Below, one piece after another: positions 11,523 through 23,273 of a stretch of 64,000 nucleotides of DNA; the first letter of the stretch is position 1, and each line of letters starts with the position of its first letter. The DNA comes from Epiperipatus broadwayi (lineage: Eukaryota; Onychophora; Udeonychophora; Euonychophora; Peripatidae), in NCBI GenBank assembly GCA_028023455.1, contig JAQFVV010006698.1, positions 393,303-457,302 on the forward strand, read 5' to 3'. Position numbers and translations under genes: made by a program. The notes under the pieces are model-generated. The model did no database searches. It saw nothing but the letters and a program-made list of their open reading frames with translations, and was not told where the DNA came from.

Positions 11523-11678
11523 TCATATTTAAATATTAACGGATTGCTACTTAAGATGGTGGAATATACCGAAGCTAGCTATAGCAAAGAATTTTAATCT
11601 TTAATTTTATACAGGCATTTTTTAAAAATTTTGTAGTTTTTATTCTAGTGAATATTGTTATTATACTTATATTATTTG

Positions 11679-11682
<4 letters not shown>

Positions 11683-11731
<49 letters not shown>
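11683..11731. repeat. (TA)n microsatellite, right border of PLE-B
   Basis: About 24 TA units, 27 bp outside the right arm. Confidence 0.95.
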
Positions 11732-11734
<3 letters not shown>

Positions 11735-14096
11735 TGATTATATTCTAGGCCAACTGGTTAAGCTTGAAATATGCATCTTGGTGATCATAAATATTTTTCA
11801 TGTAACCTTGGTCATATGTTTATCATTACATCTCACAAGATGCTAGCACAAATAAACTAGTCTCAACATTGTATGAGAACATAGTGAAAATTACACTACA
11901 TAAATATAATTTATTAGTGTGATTACTACTCTCCAAAATTTTCTACATCAGTTTTACATGAAAGACTTTGTGGACTAAAATGAAAATTGAAGAGTGGAAA
12001 TAAATGGTGATTATTGAAGTCATCTAGACTGTACAGATGGTGTGATAGTTGTAGAAAATAATGATTCACATCATCAAAATAAGTCATTAGAGAAATGTAA
12101 GACAGAAGGAATAAAGCCAAATGCTTAAAAGAACAAAGTTCAATAGAATTTGTTAATGTGAATGAAGTGCTATTGGTATAAGAAGAAATATGTCAATATA
12201 TTTAAAAAGGTACAATTTTTAGTAGGTGTATTTAAACATTTTTTCCCTCATTAACACTTAATAGAAAGTCATTCAATGATTTTACATCATTCAGTATTCA
12301 AAGACCTATTAGGAATAAAGGTTATATATTAAAAAAAAAAGCACATCTGAAAATAAAATATACAGATATTATTGGCATCGTGACTAATGTGGAGATTCAT
12401 TGTACATTTTGTTAGAAAAGATCATAACAGAAGGACAGTTAAAATCTTAAATGTTTCCAAATTGATTATAAAAGTATAATGATTACACATGAGAAGTAGG
12501 CAATAATGAAATTAGGGAATATTCTGGAATGATTTACAGAAGAGTAACTAGAGATTGAATAAACTGGATTAATCATGAAGCTACCAAAGAGCAGTTAATC
12601 AATAATGATTGAACAAGATGGTGGTAATAAAAGTGTGTTTTCCATTAGATTTGAAATTTAAGATATCTAATTGACAAATAAACGAAATGAAAAAAATTCT
12701 GTGAAATTGTTATATTTCTATTAATTTAGGTTATATATTTAACCTTTCTATTTTGAGTTTTGGCTAAATTATTTTTTAAATAGTGTTATACAGATATTAG
12801 GGAATTTCTATTGCTTAAATTTGAGTTGATTTTTTTAAGAACCATAGTGTTTGTTTAATATTATATAGGTCATATCTGTTATATAATATTTTATATTTGT
12901 ACTTTTTTTATTTATAGTCTCTAAAACTTTTTACATAAATTAAGGATATAATGAAATTAATTAATATGCTGTGAGTAAAACATTAAAGGGTCAAATTAAT
13001 TTTCTTAATTGTAGGATTTATAATACAGTGTTGAACTTTTATTTCATATTAGAGAAGATACAAAAATAGTTTTCCATCCAACATCTCATTGTATGACGTT
13101 TTATATTGGATGCATTTATTTGTCAAAATAGTTTTAATAATATAAATTACTTAAAAGGTATTTAGATTCTAGAGATAACTATATTATTTTAAATTTATTT
13201 TCAAAATGGTTCAAGTTGCTTAAAATAAAAAACATTTTATCAAAATTGGTGAATGGAGAAGTTTAGAGAGTAAGAGTTTTAATAATAGAAATAAATAATT
13301 ATAGGAAATTATCTAAACGCTCAATTTCTTGGTGTGTTTTAATTTTATTCAAAATAATTCTAACCTAAGCATTTTAAAGAAAGGGCGTCTTTTTGTTTTC
13401 AATTCGCATTTGGAATGTAGTATTTAATTATATGTACTAAACATATTCAGATCTAAATAAGATAATTTTACTAACAATTTTGATCGAGCCATTACTTGAG
13501 AGAAAAAAAACGAAATTTGTTACCCCAAATAAATATATATTTTTTAACAGTTATATCGAAGGCAGCTGATGTTATCTCATTACCATAGATAAGTCTGCCA
13601 ATTTTGTATAGTTAGATTCTAATGATTTTGAAAATTAACATTCTTTACATTAAGTAATGAAAAGTGGGATGATTTTAAAGTGTTATCTTAAAAATGAAAT
13701 CTAAATTAATTCATAATATAAAAGTTATAAAAAGATAAAATATAAATGACAAAAATATAAATTTAAAATGTTACTATAATATTTACTTTGTTCGTTAAGA
13801 TTTTTTACTTTTTGTAAATCTTGAATCTCTTAAGATATGTTTGCTTTAAAAATGCGTTTTTTAATTTATTTTAAAAGTCCTTTTTTGTTGTTCTTATTGT
13901 TATATTTAAAAATCTGTGGTAAAATTAAAAAAATAAACAGGGTTCAATTTTGTGTCTCCTATTTTTTTGGAGGTTTTAATAAGTTAAATAGTTTTATTGT
14001 GGAGGATAATTGTATTTTTGATAGTTTACATATTGAAAATATGACCAACCAGTAAATGCATTTTTCTGCTTTAAAAAAGCTAATTGTTTTTTTTTT
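11732..14096. other. Non-coding AT-rich sequence
   Basis: About 2.4 kb with no exon, tRNA or element end that I can support. Short open frames (for example 13837-14055) have AT-driven composition only. Confidence 0.5.
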
Positions 14097-14188
14097 AAAT
14101 GTCATAGCATCGGCCGGGACGCAAACCCGCAACCCGGGCAACTGCCTGCAAGTGCAAGACATTCGCGCTGACCTCTCGACCCCCAATG
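14097..14188 (-). mobile_element. tRNA-derived SINE, copy 2
   Basis: Minus strand: GGGGGTCGAGAGGTCAGCGC (A-box region), then CTTGCA, and GGGTTTGCGTCCCGGCCGATG (B box with one change plus the 3' acceptor half), followed by GCTATGACA shared with copies 3 and 4. A T run on the + strand at 14087-14096 is the reverse complement of an A tail. Target duplication is not clear. Confidence 0.7.
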
Positions 14189-14384
14189 AATGCTGTTTAT
14201 AATTTCATTTTGTTGGATTTAATACATTTTAGGTGTATTAAGGTATTTTTTTTCTCTCAATATATTGATTTATTAAGAAAGTAGATTTTTTTTTTACATA
14301 AACCACAGTTGAAAGTTTTAAATTTGAGCGTTTATATTAATAATTTTTATCAATCATCCATTAGACAAGACATTTATACGTTTG

Positions 14385-14630
14385 ATAATCATAATCATCG
14401 TTAACAATTATCAATCCACAGTAGGATGAAAATCTTTCCCATTTCAATCCATGTTATCTGTTCTCTAGCCTCTCTTTTTCATACCATCCCAGCACACTTC
14501 CTTATTTTATACAACCATCTCACATGTGATCTCATTATAGGTCATTTACATCAAACTGTCCATCTATTATCATCTTTTCTAGAAATATGTCCAGCCAACT
14601 TTACATCAGTTTCCTTATTATTTAAATGAT
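14385..14630 (-). mobile_element. RTE-3, 3'-terminal fragment
   Basis: Matches the 3' end of the other RTE copies (CAATCCACAGTAGGATGAAAATC, CCATCTATTATCATC, AATATGTCCAGCC). With 15250-15805, 22143-22400 and 22865-23160 it belongs to one antisense RTE copy broken by later insertions. Confidence 0.75.
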
Positions 14631-14739
14631 GCAAATAATAATCCACTGAACATGACATGATCATCATTTCTTATGCTTGCTCATAACTACTAAACATCTC
14701 ATGATCACCATCTCATGCTAGCACATAACTGTTTTTAAT

Positions 14740-14969
14740 CAGGCAAAAACTCTTCAAATAGTAGTGCCACCTTATGCTAACCAGAGTAATCAATGGATGT
14801 CAGAAGGCTTGTGCATAAAATCCCTACCTAGTGCCTACTCATCATAAACTAGTCTGGGGATATTGGATGAGTAGGCACTAGATAGGGATTTTATGCACAA
14901 GCCTTCTGGCATCCATTGATTATTCTGATTAGCACAAGATGGCATTACTATATGGAAAGTTTTTGCCTG
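14740..14969. mobile_element. Fold-back (hairpin) element, copy 1
   Basis: Two arms of 104 bp (14740-14843 and 14866-14969) are inverted copies around a 22-nt loop. The outer ends read CAGGCAAAAACTC and GAAAGTTTTTGCCTG. Related sequence occurs at 14997-15165, 30138-30238 and 32610-32815, so this is a dispersed non-coding family. It sits inside RTE-3. No 8-bp or TA duplication is obvious and the superfamily is unknown. Confidence 0.75.
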
Positions 14970-14996
14970 TTTACTTTCTCATAACTGTTATTAAAA

Positions 14997-15165
14997 CAGG
15001 AAAAACTCTCAATAAAGTAGGGCCACTCAGTGGAAGCCAGAGTAATAAATGGATGCCAGAAGGCTTGTGTGTAAAATCTCTAGTGCATTTTATGGACAGG
15101 TTTTCTGGCATTTATTGATTACTCTGATTTTCACTGAATGGAACTATTGTAGGAGAGTTTTGCCT
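14997..15165. mobile_element. Fold-back element, copy 2 (shorter)
   Basis: Starts CAGGAAAAACTCTC and ends GGAGAGTTTTGCC. The arms share GCCAGA(A)GGCTTGTG and CATTTATTGATTACTCTG with copy 1, but the inner part is deleted. It lies 27 bp after copy 1, a tandem of two hairpins. Confidence 0.65.
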
Positions 15166-15249
15166 ATTTTGATGTAAGAAATACATGACTATTGTCTTAT
15201 CTAGATCTTTTTTTCAATTTTGTTTGTTATTTGTAACATGAATCTTTTC

Positions 15250-15805
15250 ATAATTCGTTAAATGCCTGGAATCTCTGTATTGATTTTCTGTTAGGTGTTC
15301 AGTTGTCAGATCCATAAGTAAGAACAGTTAAAACAGTTATTAAAAACTTTTTTTCAAACACATAGGCATATATTCTTTTAATATTAAGTTATTTCTACCA
15401 AAAGTATTCAAACCAAGTTAAGGTCTATGATTAATTTCATACATTAAATTTGCATCTTTAGTAACAATCTGAGCAAGATAATTGTAGTTGTTAATTTCTG
15501 GTAACTAATCATTATCAACATTTATTTTCATGTTTTAAGAAAATTCACTGAACATTACTTAGTCTTTTTAACATCAACTTTTAGGATTATTTTCTTAATT
15601 TTATCTGGCAATTTTTGCAACTTTCATAAAGCTCTGAAGCACCACTTGCAAAAAAAAAAAAAACAACAACAACAACAAAAAAAAAACAATTACATCATCT
15701 GTAAAATCCAAATGTCATAAATCATCTAAATTTATTTTTATTGTTTTAGCTTCCTATTTTAAACTGCAAAATATTTTTTGCAATACTGCTGTAAAAAAGA
15801 TTTGA
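15250..15805 (-). mobile_element. RTE-3, middle fragment, left of the nested LINE
   Basis: Antisense RTE sequence (CTCTGTATTGATTTTC..GTTCAGTTGTCAGATCCATAAGTAAGAAC) continues to the 16-bp target duplication of the LINE and resumes at 22143. It contains an A-rich (CAA)n stretch at 15647-15687. The coding frame is heavily decayed. Confidence 0.75.
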
Positions 15806-15965
15806 AAATATGGAACCAACTGATCTTCCACTTTTGGCAGCCATCTTTGCAACTGGTCTTACAAAAAGCGTCCCTTAGTGATTCAATTTCAGGAAGATAG
15901 GGACGATTGTCCCCTTACCCTTACGTTTCTTATTCAAGGTAAGTCGGTTTTAATCATTATATATT

Positions 15966-18612
15966 ATGGAAAGTGATAATATAATCGATAACTCACAAAT
16001 TAAGGTTAGCCCCGATCTCAGCATTCAATCTAGTAATGCAGTCATTGGTCGTAAATTTTATAGCCTTAGATCTAATCTAAATTCATCCAAAATAACTTCT
16101 ACAACAAATAAAAACCCACAAACCAATATTTCAAAAGAAAACAGCATCACAAATATCAACAAAAGTTTAGAAAATATTCAACTTACCCCTAATATAAGTA
16201 ATAGCATTAATATCTCATCAAGCGAAACTATTGAAATTAATTAAAAATACAAGCAAAAACCAATCATCACCTCTCCGAAGACTTTATGCACCCTCAGAAG
16301 ACTCTAATGAGCAATTTCCTTTTCCCAATAATACCCTGGAAACCATATCTAAAAATAATAGACAAAATTACCGACAAGATGATTTCGGCGAATTTTTTAA
16401 AGTAAAAACTTTTCCACCAGAGGTCGACAAAACCAGTGCTGTCACATTACAGTTTGTCAACAGTAAATTTAAAAATCAAAAAGAAGAAACAAATTTTAAA
16501 ACCAATAAATCACATTCCAGAACAAACAAAGATTATAGCGCAGAACAATCCATTGCTACTTCAGCCAACTTACAATCTAATCCAATTTCTTCAATACCAA
16601 TATTGAAAAATTCCTATACGTACGCAAATATCGTAAGGTCTAAAAATTCTGAGAGCATCTTCGAAAATATTAAGGCCGATAATTTCAATGAACTATATTT
16701 GAATATCTCAGAATTAGACATAGAACAAGAATCAAACACTTTGGAAAATGTATCATTTAATATAAACGATCTTAATGACGACACGTTCCTAAAAATAAAT
16801 AATGAGTTCAACAAACCGATTCCCAATAACCTATATAAATCATTTGCTAACTACAACAGCAATAAGTCATTAATCTTAGCCATAACAAATCAACAATGTG
16901 CTCTATATAAGTTCCCTCTAGAACAGCTATACAGTCTAATCAATCAAAAACAATTAGGCAGAGGCATTCATATGATTCTTAATCATCCCAATGACCGCTA
17001 TGTTATCGTTGCGTTTAAAACGTGGGCGGACCGTATGAACTTTAAAAATAAATACAGATCTTTAGGAAATTTTATACTATGCTCGATAGATATGAACTGT
17101 CCTGTTACACTATCTGGCAGAATCCAAAACTGCCTTGGCCACTTGAAAAAACAAGAACTACAAGACATCCTTATTAATTATGGTTCAGTTAGCAAATTTA
17201 AACACCTATTAAACCCTCACTGCGAAGATCAAATCCTGTCCAATACAGTTATCTTCACACTTATATTGAAGAAAAACATTATACCCACCGACATACCCAT
17301 TATTATTACTGCAAGAGGCTCTCCTATGGTTTTGACATTCAGGGGAGTACATCCACAATGTTTCTTCTGCCTTCAAAGAACACACCTCATTAAAGATTGT
17401 GCAGCAAGAATATGTACACACTGTGGTATTAAAAAGAATAAAGTTCACAGATGTCCTGGTAGACCTACTAACATGGCTTTCACATCCTTAAATAGACAAT
17501 CACCACATGGGCCTAATTCAATCAGCAACCCCACAAACCCAGACAACCTGATTTAAATAAATCCTCCAACAAACCCTTTCACATCCAAACCTATCTTTTA
17601 AAATGAAAATATTCAAGAATGAACAAATGACAACCTCTACACTAATAGTAGTGAATCAGAGATCCAAGCAATTACATATACTGTGCCTAAACCAATCACT
17701 CAAACCAATAAGACTAAAGATCATACATATGATACATATTATACTAATCCCCAAGAAACAATACTAGGCCAAACTCTTGATACAAAAGAAGGCAATATGA
17801 CCAAACCACCTGACGAGAGCAAGGAAAATACAGGTGATGAAGAAAATATACTCAAAAAATTTCAAAACAATCCATCCATAACAACTCCCACCCAGTTTAA
17901 AACCATTGATACATCTTCATTTGGGTCAGTTAAGTCCAGTAAACCTAAACAAAGTGATCCACAAACTGTCCTCAATTCTTCAACTCCTGCAATAATTAAC
18001 CATCCATATGAAAAGACTTATCAAACAATCAACTCGAAAGTCAGCACAGTTAATGTTTCCCAACAATTACAGCAAACCGAAAATGACTCAGGTCTAAAAT
18101 TTAAAACAAATTCCTATAACAATAAAAAAACACTTTTATCAAAAGAACAGGAAAATGAAAAAAACACTATTAAATTTCAAAACCCTCAAAAAACTGACAC
18201 AACAAATACCCAAAATACAAATAAGAAAAATAAAAGAAAATCAATTTGTTCAGATAAATCAAGCTCTGATGATGATAGCGCCCATCTGATACATTACTCA
18301 CCTCTACCCTCTAACAAACAAATTTCAGATATATCAAGCACAAAGCCTCGCAAATCCATAGAAAAAAAGAGGAAAACCATGGATCCTACAACCATTGATA
18401 CCATTGATCCTTCTGATGAATCTTAGACAGATTACAATACTACATTAAACACCGAAGATTTCATGGATGCATTTTCTCAACCAACAACTATATCACCAAT
18501 CCATCCACAAATTCAATCACAAGACTCTGATTGCCAAACAACATCAGACCTCATTAACATGGAGATGTCCCACATTGACTTAGTACACTTTGCTGAGGAC
18601 AGATTGGATTAA
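15966..18612 (+). pseudogene. LINE ORF1 (gag-like nucleic-acid-binding protein), broken
   Basis: Starts at ATG 15966 (MESDNIIDNS). A frameshift near 16231-16244 moves it to the frame running to 17556. In that frame an Asn/Ser-rich N-terminal half is followed by a folded region (YVIVAFKTWADRMNF near 17000-17040, RRM-like placement in related ORF1s), then cysteine knuckles: CFFCLQRTHLIKDCAARICT (17365-17415) and a following CGIKK..HRC, two CCHC-like fingers. A stop at 17554-17556 is followed by a third open section (17683-18423) rich in Asn, Thr, Lys and Ser, containing a basic/Ser segment (KKNKRKS..DKSSSDDD). TAG at 18424 interrupts before the final TAA at 18610-18612. In intact relatives this protein binds element RNA in the ribonucleoprotein. 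Here at least one frameshift and two stops disable it. Confidence 0.8.
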
Positions 18613-18618
18613 TCTATC

Positions 18619-21600
18619 ATGTTCTGCAAAATTGCTGGCATTAACATTCGCGGCATCAACTCAATTGATAGAGTTCTAGCTATTAAAAACTGGCTCTCGC
18701 TCTGCTCCCCTCATATACTTCTTATGGGTGAAACTAAATATCACCATAAGACTGATCATAAAATACTATCTCTTCTCTCAACTCTTGGATTTACTAGATT
18801 TTCCATAGGCCATTCTGCTTCAGGTGGAGTCGGTATTCTTCTCAGCAAGTCAACACCACCAAACAGTTTTAGCATTCTATTCCTAGATGCCAATATTATT
18901 ATCATAAAAATAGACTATTGGAGTTATCTGATCATCATAGCTTATATATATACAGCCAAAGACACCTCTCAATATCTAAAAATAATCCACATCCTAAATG
19001 CCATCAACGCTAACAGAGCCTCCCCTACTATTCTTCTGGGAGACTTTAACACCACATACAATGACTTTAACAACAGATTTTTGCATCTAATAAATCACAG
19101 ATTAATGTGTGGAGAGGGCTTCTTCCTCCCGAAGCCTACTCTTTCTATACTAAAACTAAAAAGTCCCTGATTGATTTGGTTTACTACACCCCAGATCTCC
19201 ATTTCAACCTTGATGCAGCCTTGGCCCCTGTTGCTTTCTCTGAACATATGGCTCTAATCTTACAACTTACACCTATTTCAATCCCTGAACCTATTGATGG
19301 ACCTGGTAAAACCATGCACATGATCACCCAATCAAATATGAATGAAGCTATAGTATCTGAGGCATACATCCTTTTCCATAAAATAAACATCCTTTCCCTT
19401 CCTACTGAGGAGGGCTGGTTTTCCTTCATCAGAATACTACAATCCATATTAAATCACCATGCCAGGAAAATCAAAGGACCTAATGGCCTTCTAAATGATC
19501 TAACAGACATTAATATACAACTTCAAGCTTTACAGCAAAATTTCACAAATACAGAAAAAAATCATCTTCCTTAAAAATCTCTACAAAATCAAACAAAAGT
19601 CCCTTGCAGAATATATATCCATCAGAAGAGCCAAATGTTTCTTAGCACAACAACACTGCTGGACGAGAGACTACCTTAGATGGGCACTCGGGTACAATAG
19701 AAAACAAATCACTCCCTTATCCATTAATTCTAGTGGAACCAATCTCGTTGGCTTTCCAATGATGCAGCGCATCAGCAAACAATTCTGCCAATTAATGCAA
19801 AAAGATGGAGCTCCTCCTATAAACAGCTGGTTGGCTGCTGGTGACCCCAGTGAACATGGCATCACAGAAATCAAAATCAAAAAGAAGATAACCATCTCTC
19901 CCTGACGGCGTTCATCCTGGCCTTCATGGCATCCCAAATTTCCTTCTCAAACACCTCAGTCAATTCACTGTGCCAATTATTAAAAAATGGTTGATCACCT
20001 AGCCTCTGGCAACAGAAACATAACAGATCTTTACCCAGTGGCACTTGTGCCTTTTATTAAAAAAACAAAACCACTAAATGATATTAACAATATCCGGCCA
20101 ATTTCCATGAACCCATTGTTTATCAAGATAATTGAGTCAGTCATTAAATATCAAATCCAAACTCAAATCCTTAGCCATATCTCGTCAAACCAATATGGAA
20201 AAAAGGGATCATCAACCTCGCATACTATGTCCAATATAACTGCACTATTCAATTACATCAGAGGACATCGTAAATCAAAACCTATTGCTGTCCAGCTGGA
20301 TGTTGTGGCAGAATTTGATTCAGTCCAGATAAATATCCTCCTGGATATTCTGTTGGAATGCGACATTCCAGCCGGGATTGTTCAGATGATCAGCAATCTG
20401 CTCAACAACAGAGAGATTTTTCTCTCTCTTGATGGCAAGATCACACCAGGCTTCAAGCCATACAAGTCGACCCCTCAAGGAATCTCCACTCAGTGCCCTT
20501 TTTTTCACAGCATACATCAACCCTCTTCTGATGGATATAGAAAAAAAACCTCCCTGGAATTTTCCTTCCCTCTCTCAATAAAAACTTCAATGTATTTGCA
20601 TATATAGATGACATCATGGTTGTTCTTGCCACCATTAAATATCTTCCCCATCTCATAAACATCTTAAACAGAAATACAGCGAAACTTGGCCTACAAATAA
20701 ACTTTAACAAATCTTCCATCTGGAAGATTATGTCTGGTAAACAAATTAACTGTCCCTTTTCTGCAAAACCCCAAAGATACCTAGGTTTTCCAATATTCAA
20801 AACACCAACTGCAATGGCAAGAGAGATTCAAGATGCAATCCTCTGTTCAACTGAAGCCATCACCACGTCACTCTCTAGAGTATATCTTTCATTATATGGA
20901 AAGGTTGGCCTCCTCAACATGATCATAATGCCAAAAATCTCATATTATCTTCCATTCGTAAAAATGTCTAAACAGTTTCAAAATAAAATCAACCGATTAT
21001 GTACCAAACTTTTCTGGAAGAGGAAGGATAGTTGCTATTAGCTTACGAGGCATCCAACGACCACACAGGTTCAATGGACTGTCATTGCACTCAATACAAG
21101 CAATCATTTTACAGAAAACCCACAACACTCTACATAATCTGATTCTCTCCTGTGGATACTCCAACATTCTTAAAAAAATTACACCGACAGATCATCCTCT
21201 GCCCTCTGCCAGTTCATGGATATCCTCCCTAATAGACCACCTACAACTTTATAACCCAATAATGCCCTTTAACTTTAACAAAAAAAATCACCTTATGGGA
21301 AGAATACAATATAATCAACTATAATCAACAACCCATTAAAACCAGCCTAAAAGTAAACAACCAAAGACTCATTTCACACTTCAAAAGATGGAGTCTGGAA
21401 CCCAAATTCCTTGACTTCATCATTAAAATAAATCTTAATGTGCTTCCCACGAATTGGTTCCTTTATCACTGAAGAGGTTTTACCAGCATTGACCCTATAT
21501 GTGGTCTGTGTGCTCTTGAAGATGAAACCATAGACCATATTATACACCGGTGCCCAAGACTTAAAACACTGAAAGATATAATTATAATCAATTCCAACAT

Positions 21601-21850
21601 AAGACCTGATATGATTTTCTCACTTGAAAATGCCATTCATAATGGGTTTTTTTCAATAATAAGGCTTTCTACCTTTGCCCTTTATTCCATATGGATAGTG
21701 AGATGCAAAACTCTCATGGAATTACCTCCGCCACAAATCATACGATTGTTTTATCAAATGCTCTAAAAAATCAAGAAACGTGACCAGCTCCTGGCCTCCA
21801 GTAAAGTCTTTGATGACACCTGGTCTTTAACTGCTCTTTCCTTTTCCTGA
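18619..21850 (+). pseudogene. LINE ORF2 (endonuclease + reverse transcriptase), broken
   Basis: ATG at 18619 lies 7 bp after the ORF1 stop. Endonuclease blocks: AGINIRGIN (start), LMGETKY (catalytic Glu), ILLGDFN (19035), SEHMALIL (19220, normally SDH). Frameshifts occur near 19110-19170 and again before 19987. RT blocks: NNIRPISMNPLF (about 20090), SSNQYGKKGSST, motif A VQLDVVAEFDSV (20290, first Asp present), STPQGIS (motif B, 20470), motif C YIDDIM (20600) after a frameshift at about 20580, and KPQRYLGFPI (20770). A C-terminal CGLCALEDETIDHIIHRC (about 21505-21555) is the usual zinc-knuckle of this LINE group. The enzyme would nick DNA and prime reverse transcription, but multiple frame changes make it non-functional. 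The conserved YIDD suggests death after insertion or recent ancestry. Confidence 0.85.
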
Positions 21851-22142
21851 TTATTATCTCCCACCTACCCAGCATTATAGAATAGGAAATTCTAAAAGAA
21901 AATATTCATGTTTATATAAAAAATGCTTATTCCATTAAACAAGTTCTTAGAATCTCATCACTATACCTAACCACATAAGAGTATAACAATTGTACTCTCA
22001 TAACAAAATCTAGCCAGATGACAAATTGAACATTATACAATCATATTATTGTACAATTTATTCATTTATCTATCCTTTATTAGTATGTAATCACTATTTA
22101 TTGTTAATAAAATTTTTGTTGAAATGAAATATGGAACCAACT

Positions 22143-22400
22143 TGTCTTATACTATTTTTAATGTTAACTTTCCTAATATCATTATATAATCTAATTGCTG
22201 CTGTTGCATTTTTATAGATATTCTTCAGAATATGACAATATCCTGGATCTACACCTTGATGATCCTATGATTTAATTACTGAAAAAATGCTTATGGAATC
22301 TAATGCTTTTCATAATCAACAGTTCCAAAGCATAATTGTAATTAATATTCTTTGGTCTTTTCTATAACTTCTCTCAATACTTGGTTAGGATCCACTATAC
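22143..22400 (-). mobile_element. RTE-3, fragment between the LINE and the hAT MITE
   Basis: Continues the RTE sequence broken at 15805 (CTTGTCTTATACTATTTTTAATG, CAATATCCTGGATCTACACC) up to the 8-bp target duplication CACTATAC at 22393-22400. Confidence 0.8.
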
Positions 22401-22864
22401 CAGGGGTCCCCAACCCTATGCCCGCATGCACCATGGCGCCCACAGACCATTTTATGTGTGCCCGCCGCTATCCGAACACGATAAAAAATTATTCATCTGA
22501 TACAAATAAATTTAATTTTTGAATTTTTTTTTATGAATTATTGTATTATATTGTAATCAAATTGTAGGGCATACTATACTTTTACAGCGTAAAAATATAA
22601 ACGTCAATTATATGTTAAAATTTAATTTTTGAAATAAATATTTTTTTTGTACATTATGTGTATTATTAACAATATCCAGCTATAAATTTACGTGTGATGT
22701 GATGAACTGTGGCTTCTCCGTAAACGAAGTCAAGAATATCTCAGCAATTATGTCCAGATAAAAATAAATGGTGCCCGCCACCTAGCTGAAAAAATAAATG
22801 GTGCCCGCCACCTGGCTGGTATTATGGAATGTGCTCTTAAGTGCAAAAAGGTTGGGGACCCCTG
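22401..22864. mobile_element. Non-autonomous hAT transposon (MITE), 464 bp
   Basis: Perfect 15-bp terminal inverted repeats, CAGGGGTCCCCAACC at 22401-22415 and its complement at 22850-22864, are flanked by an exact 8-bp target duplication CACTATAC (22393-22400 and 22865-22872). CAGGGGTC..-type ends and 8-bp duplications are diagnostic of the hAT superfamily. The interior is non-coding and includes a short direct repeat AAAATAAATGGTGCCCGCCA (twice, about 22760-22810). It depends on a transposase encoded elsewhere. It inserted into RTE-3. Confidence 0.93.
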
Positions 22865-23160
22865 CACTATACTATAACCACTTTTAAATCCAATTCGCTC
22901 TTTTGGTTGATTGAAATCCAAAGTTCACTCTAAATAAATTGTAATTATTTCGATAAAAAATGATAGGTTATAATATTTTTATCATTTTTTAAAATATTAT
23001 TACTGCATTTTTCCAATCATCTGGTAGATCTTAATCATTTAGACATTTGATATATAACTTTGTCAATTATTTTTTTTTTATATTCCATCTACTTTTTTTA
23101 AGATATATATTATAATTCAATCATTACTTGAAACATTACCTATTTTAACAAATAAAGACT
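22865..23160 (-). mobile_element. RTE-3, 5'-most surviving fragment
   Basis: RTE sequence resumes after the MITE (TATAACCACTTTTAAATCCA, GATTGAAATCCAAAGTT) and fades out near 23160 in the RT N-terminal region. The endonuclease half is missing, so the copy was 5' truncated. Confidence 0.7.
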
Positions 23161-23260
23161 TCTTCAGGTAGTTAAATATTATTTTTATAAAGAAAGAGTA
23201 GTAAGTAAGGACATATTTAGTTTAACTACTAAGTTCAAGAAGTGACAATTACTGCCCTCG

Positions 23261-23273
23261 CCCCCCCCCCCCC
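23261..23273. repeat. C13 homopolymer
   Basis: Thirteen consecutive C, exceptional in this AT-rich window. Confidence 0.95.

Larger units (their letters stand above)
10631..11655. mobile_element. PLE-B: fold-back Penelope-like element end with GIY-YIG nuclease
   Basis: Positions 10631-11123 and 11158-11655 are inverted copies (about 495 bp each) around a 34-nt spacer (11124-11157). Both arms carry the 3' end of a Penelope-like element: a GIY-YIG endonuclease domain followed by a short 3' region. The arms are flanked by (TA)n at 10535-10627 and 11683-11731. PLEs are known to form inverted or tandem partial copies. No reverse transcriptase is present, so this is a terminal fragment in head-to-head form. 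The arms differ by scattered substitutions and small indels. Confidence 0.8.
15822..22126 (+). mobile_element. Full-length two-ORF LINE (APE-type) with 16-bp TSD
   Basis: A 6.3-kb insertion in RTE-3 flanked by exact direct repeats AAATATGGAACCAACT at 15806-15821 and 22127-22142. The uninterrupted RTE sequence is restored if one repeat and the insert are removed. Order: a 5' UTR of about 144 bp; ORF1 with zinc knuckles; ORF2 with AP-type endonuclease, RT and a C-terminal CCHC-like motif; a 3' UTR with AATAAA (22106-22111). The two-ORF layout with APE plus C-terminal zinc knuckle places it in the broad I/Jockey/R1-like group; I cannot fix the clade by eye. It is less AT-rich and more C-rich than its surroundings. 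Confidence 0.9.
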
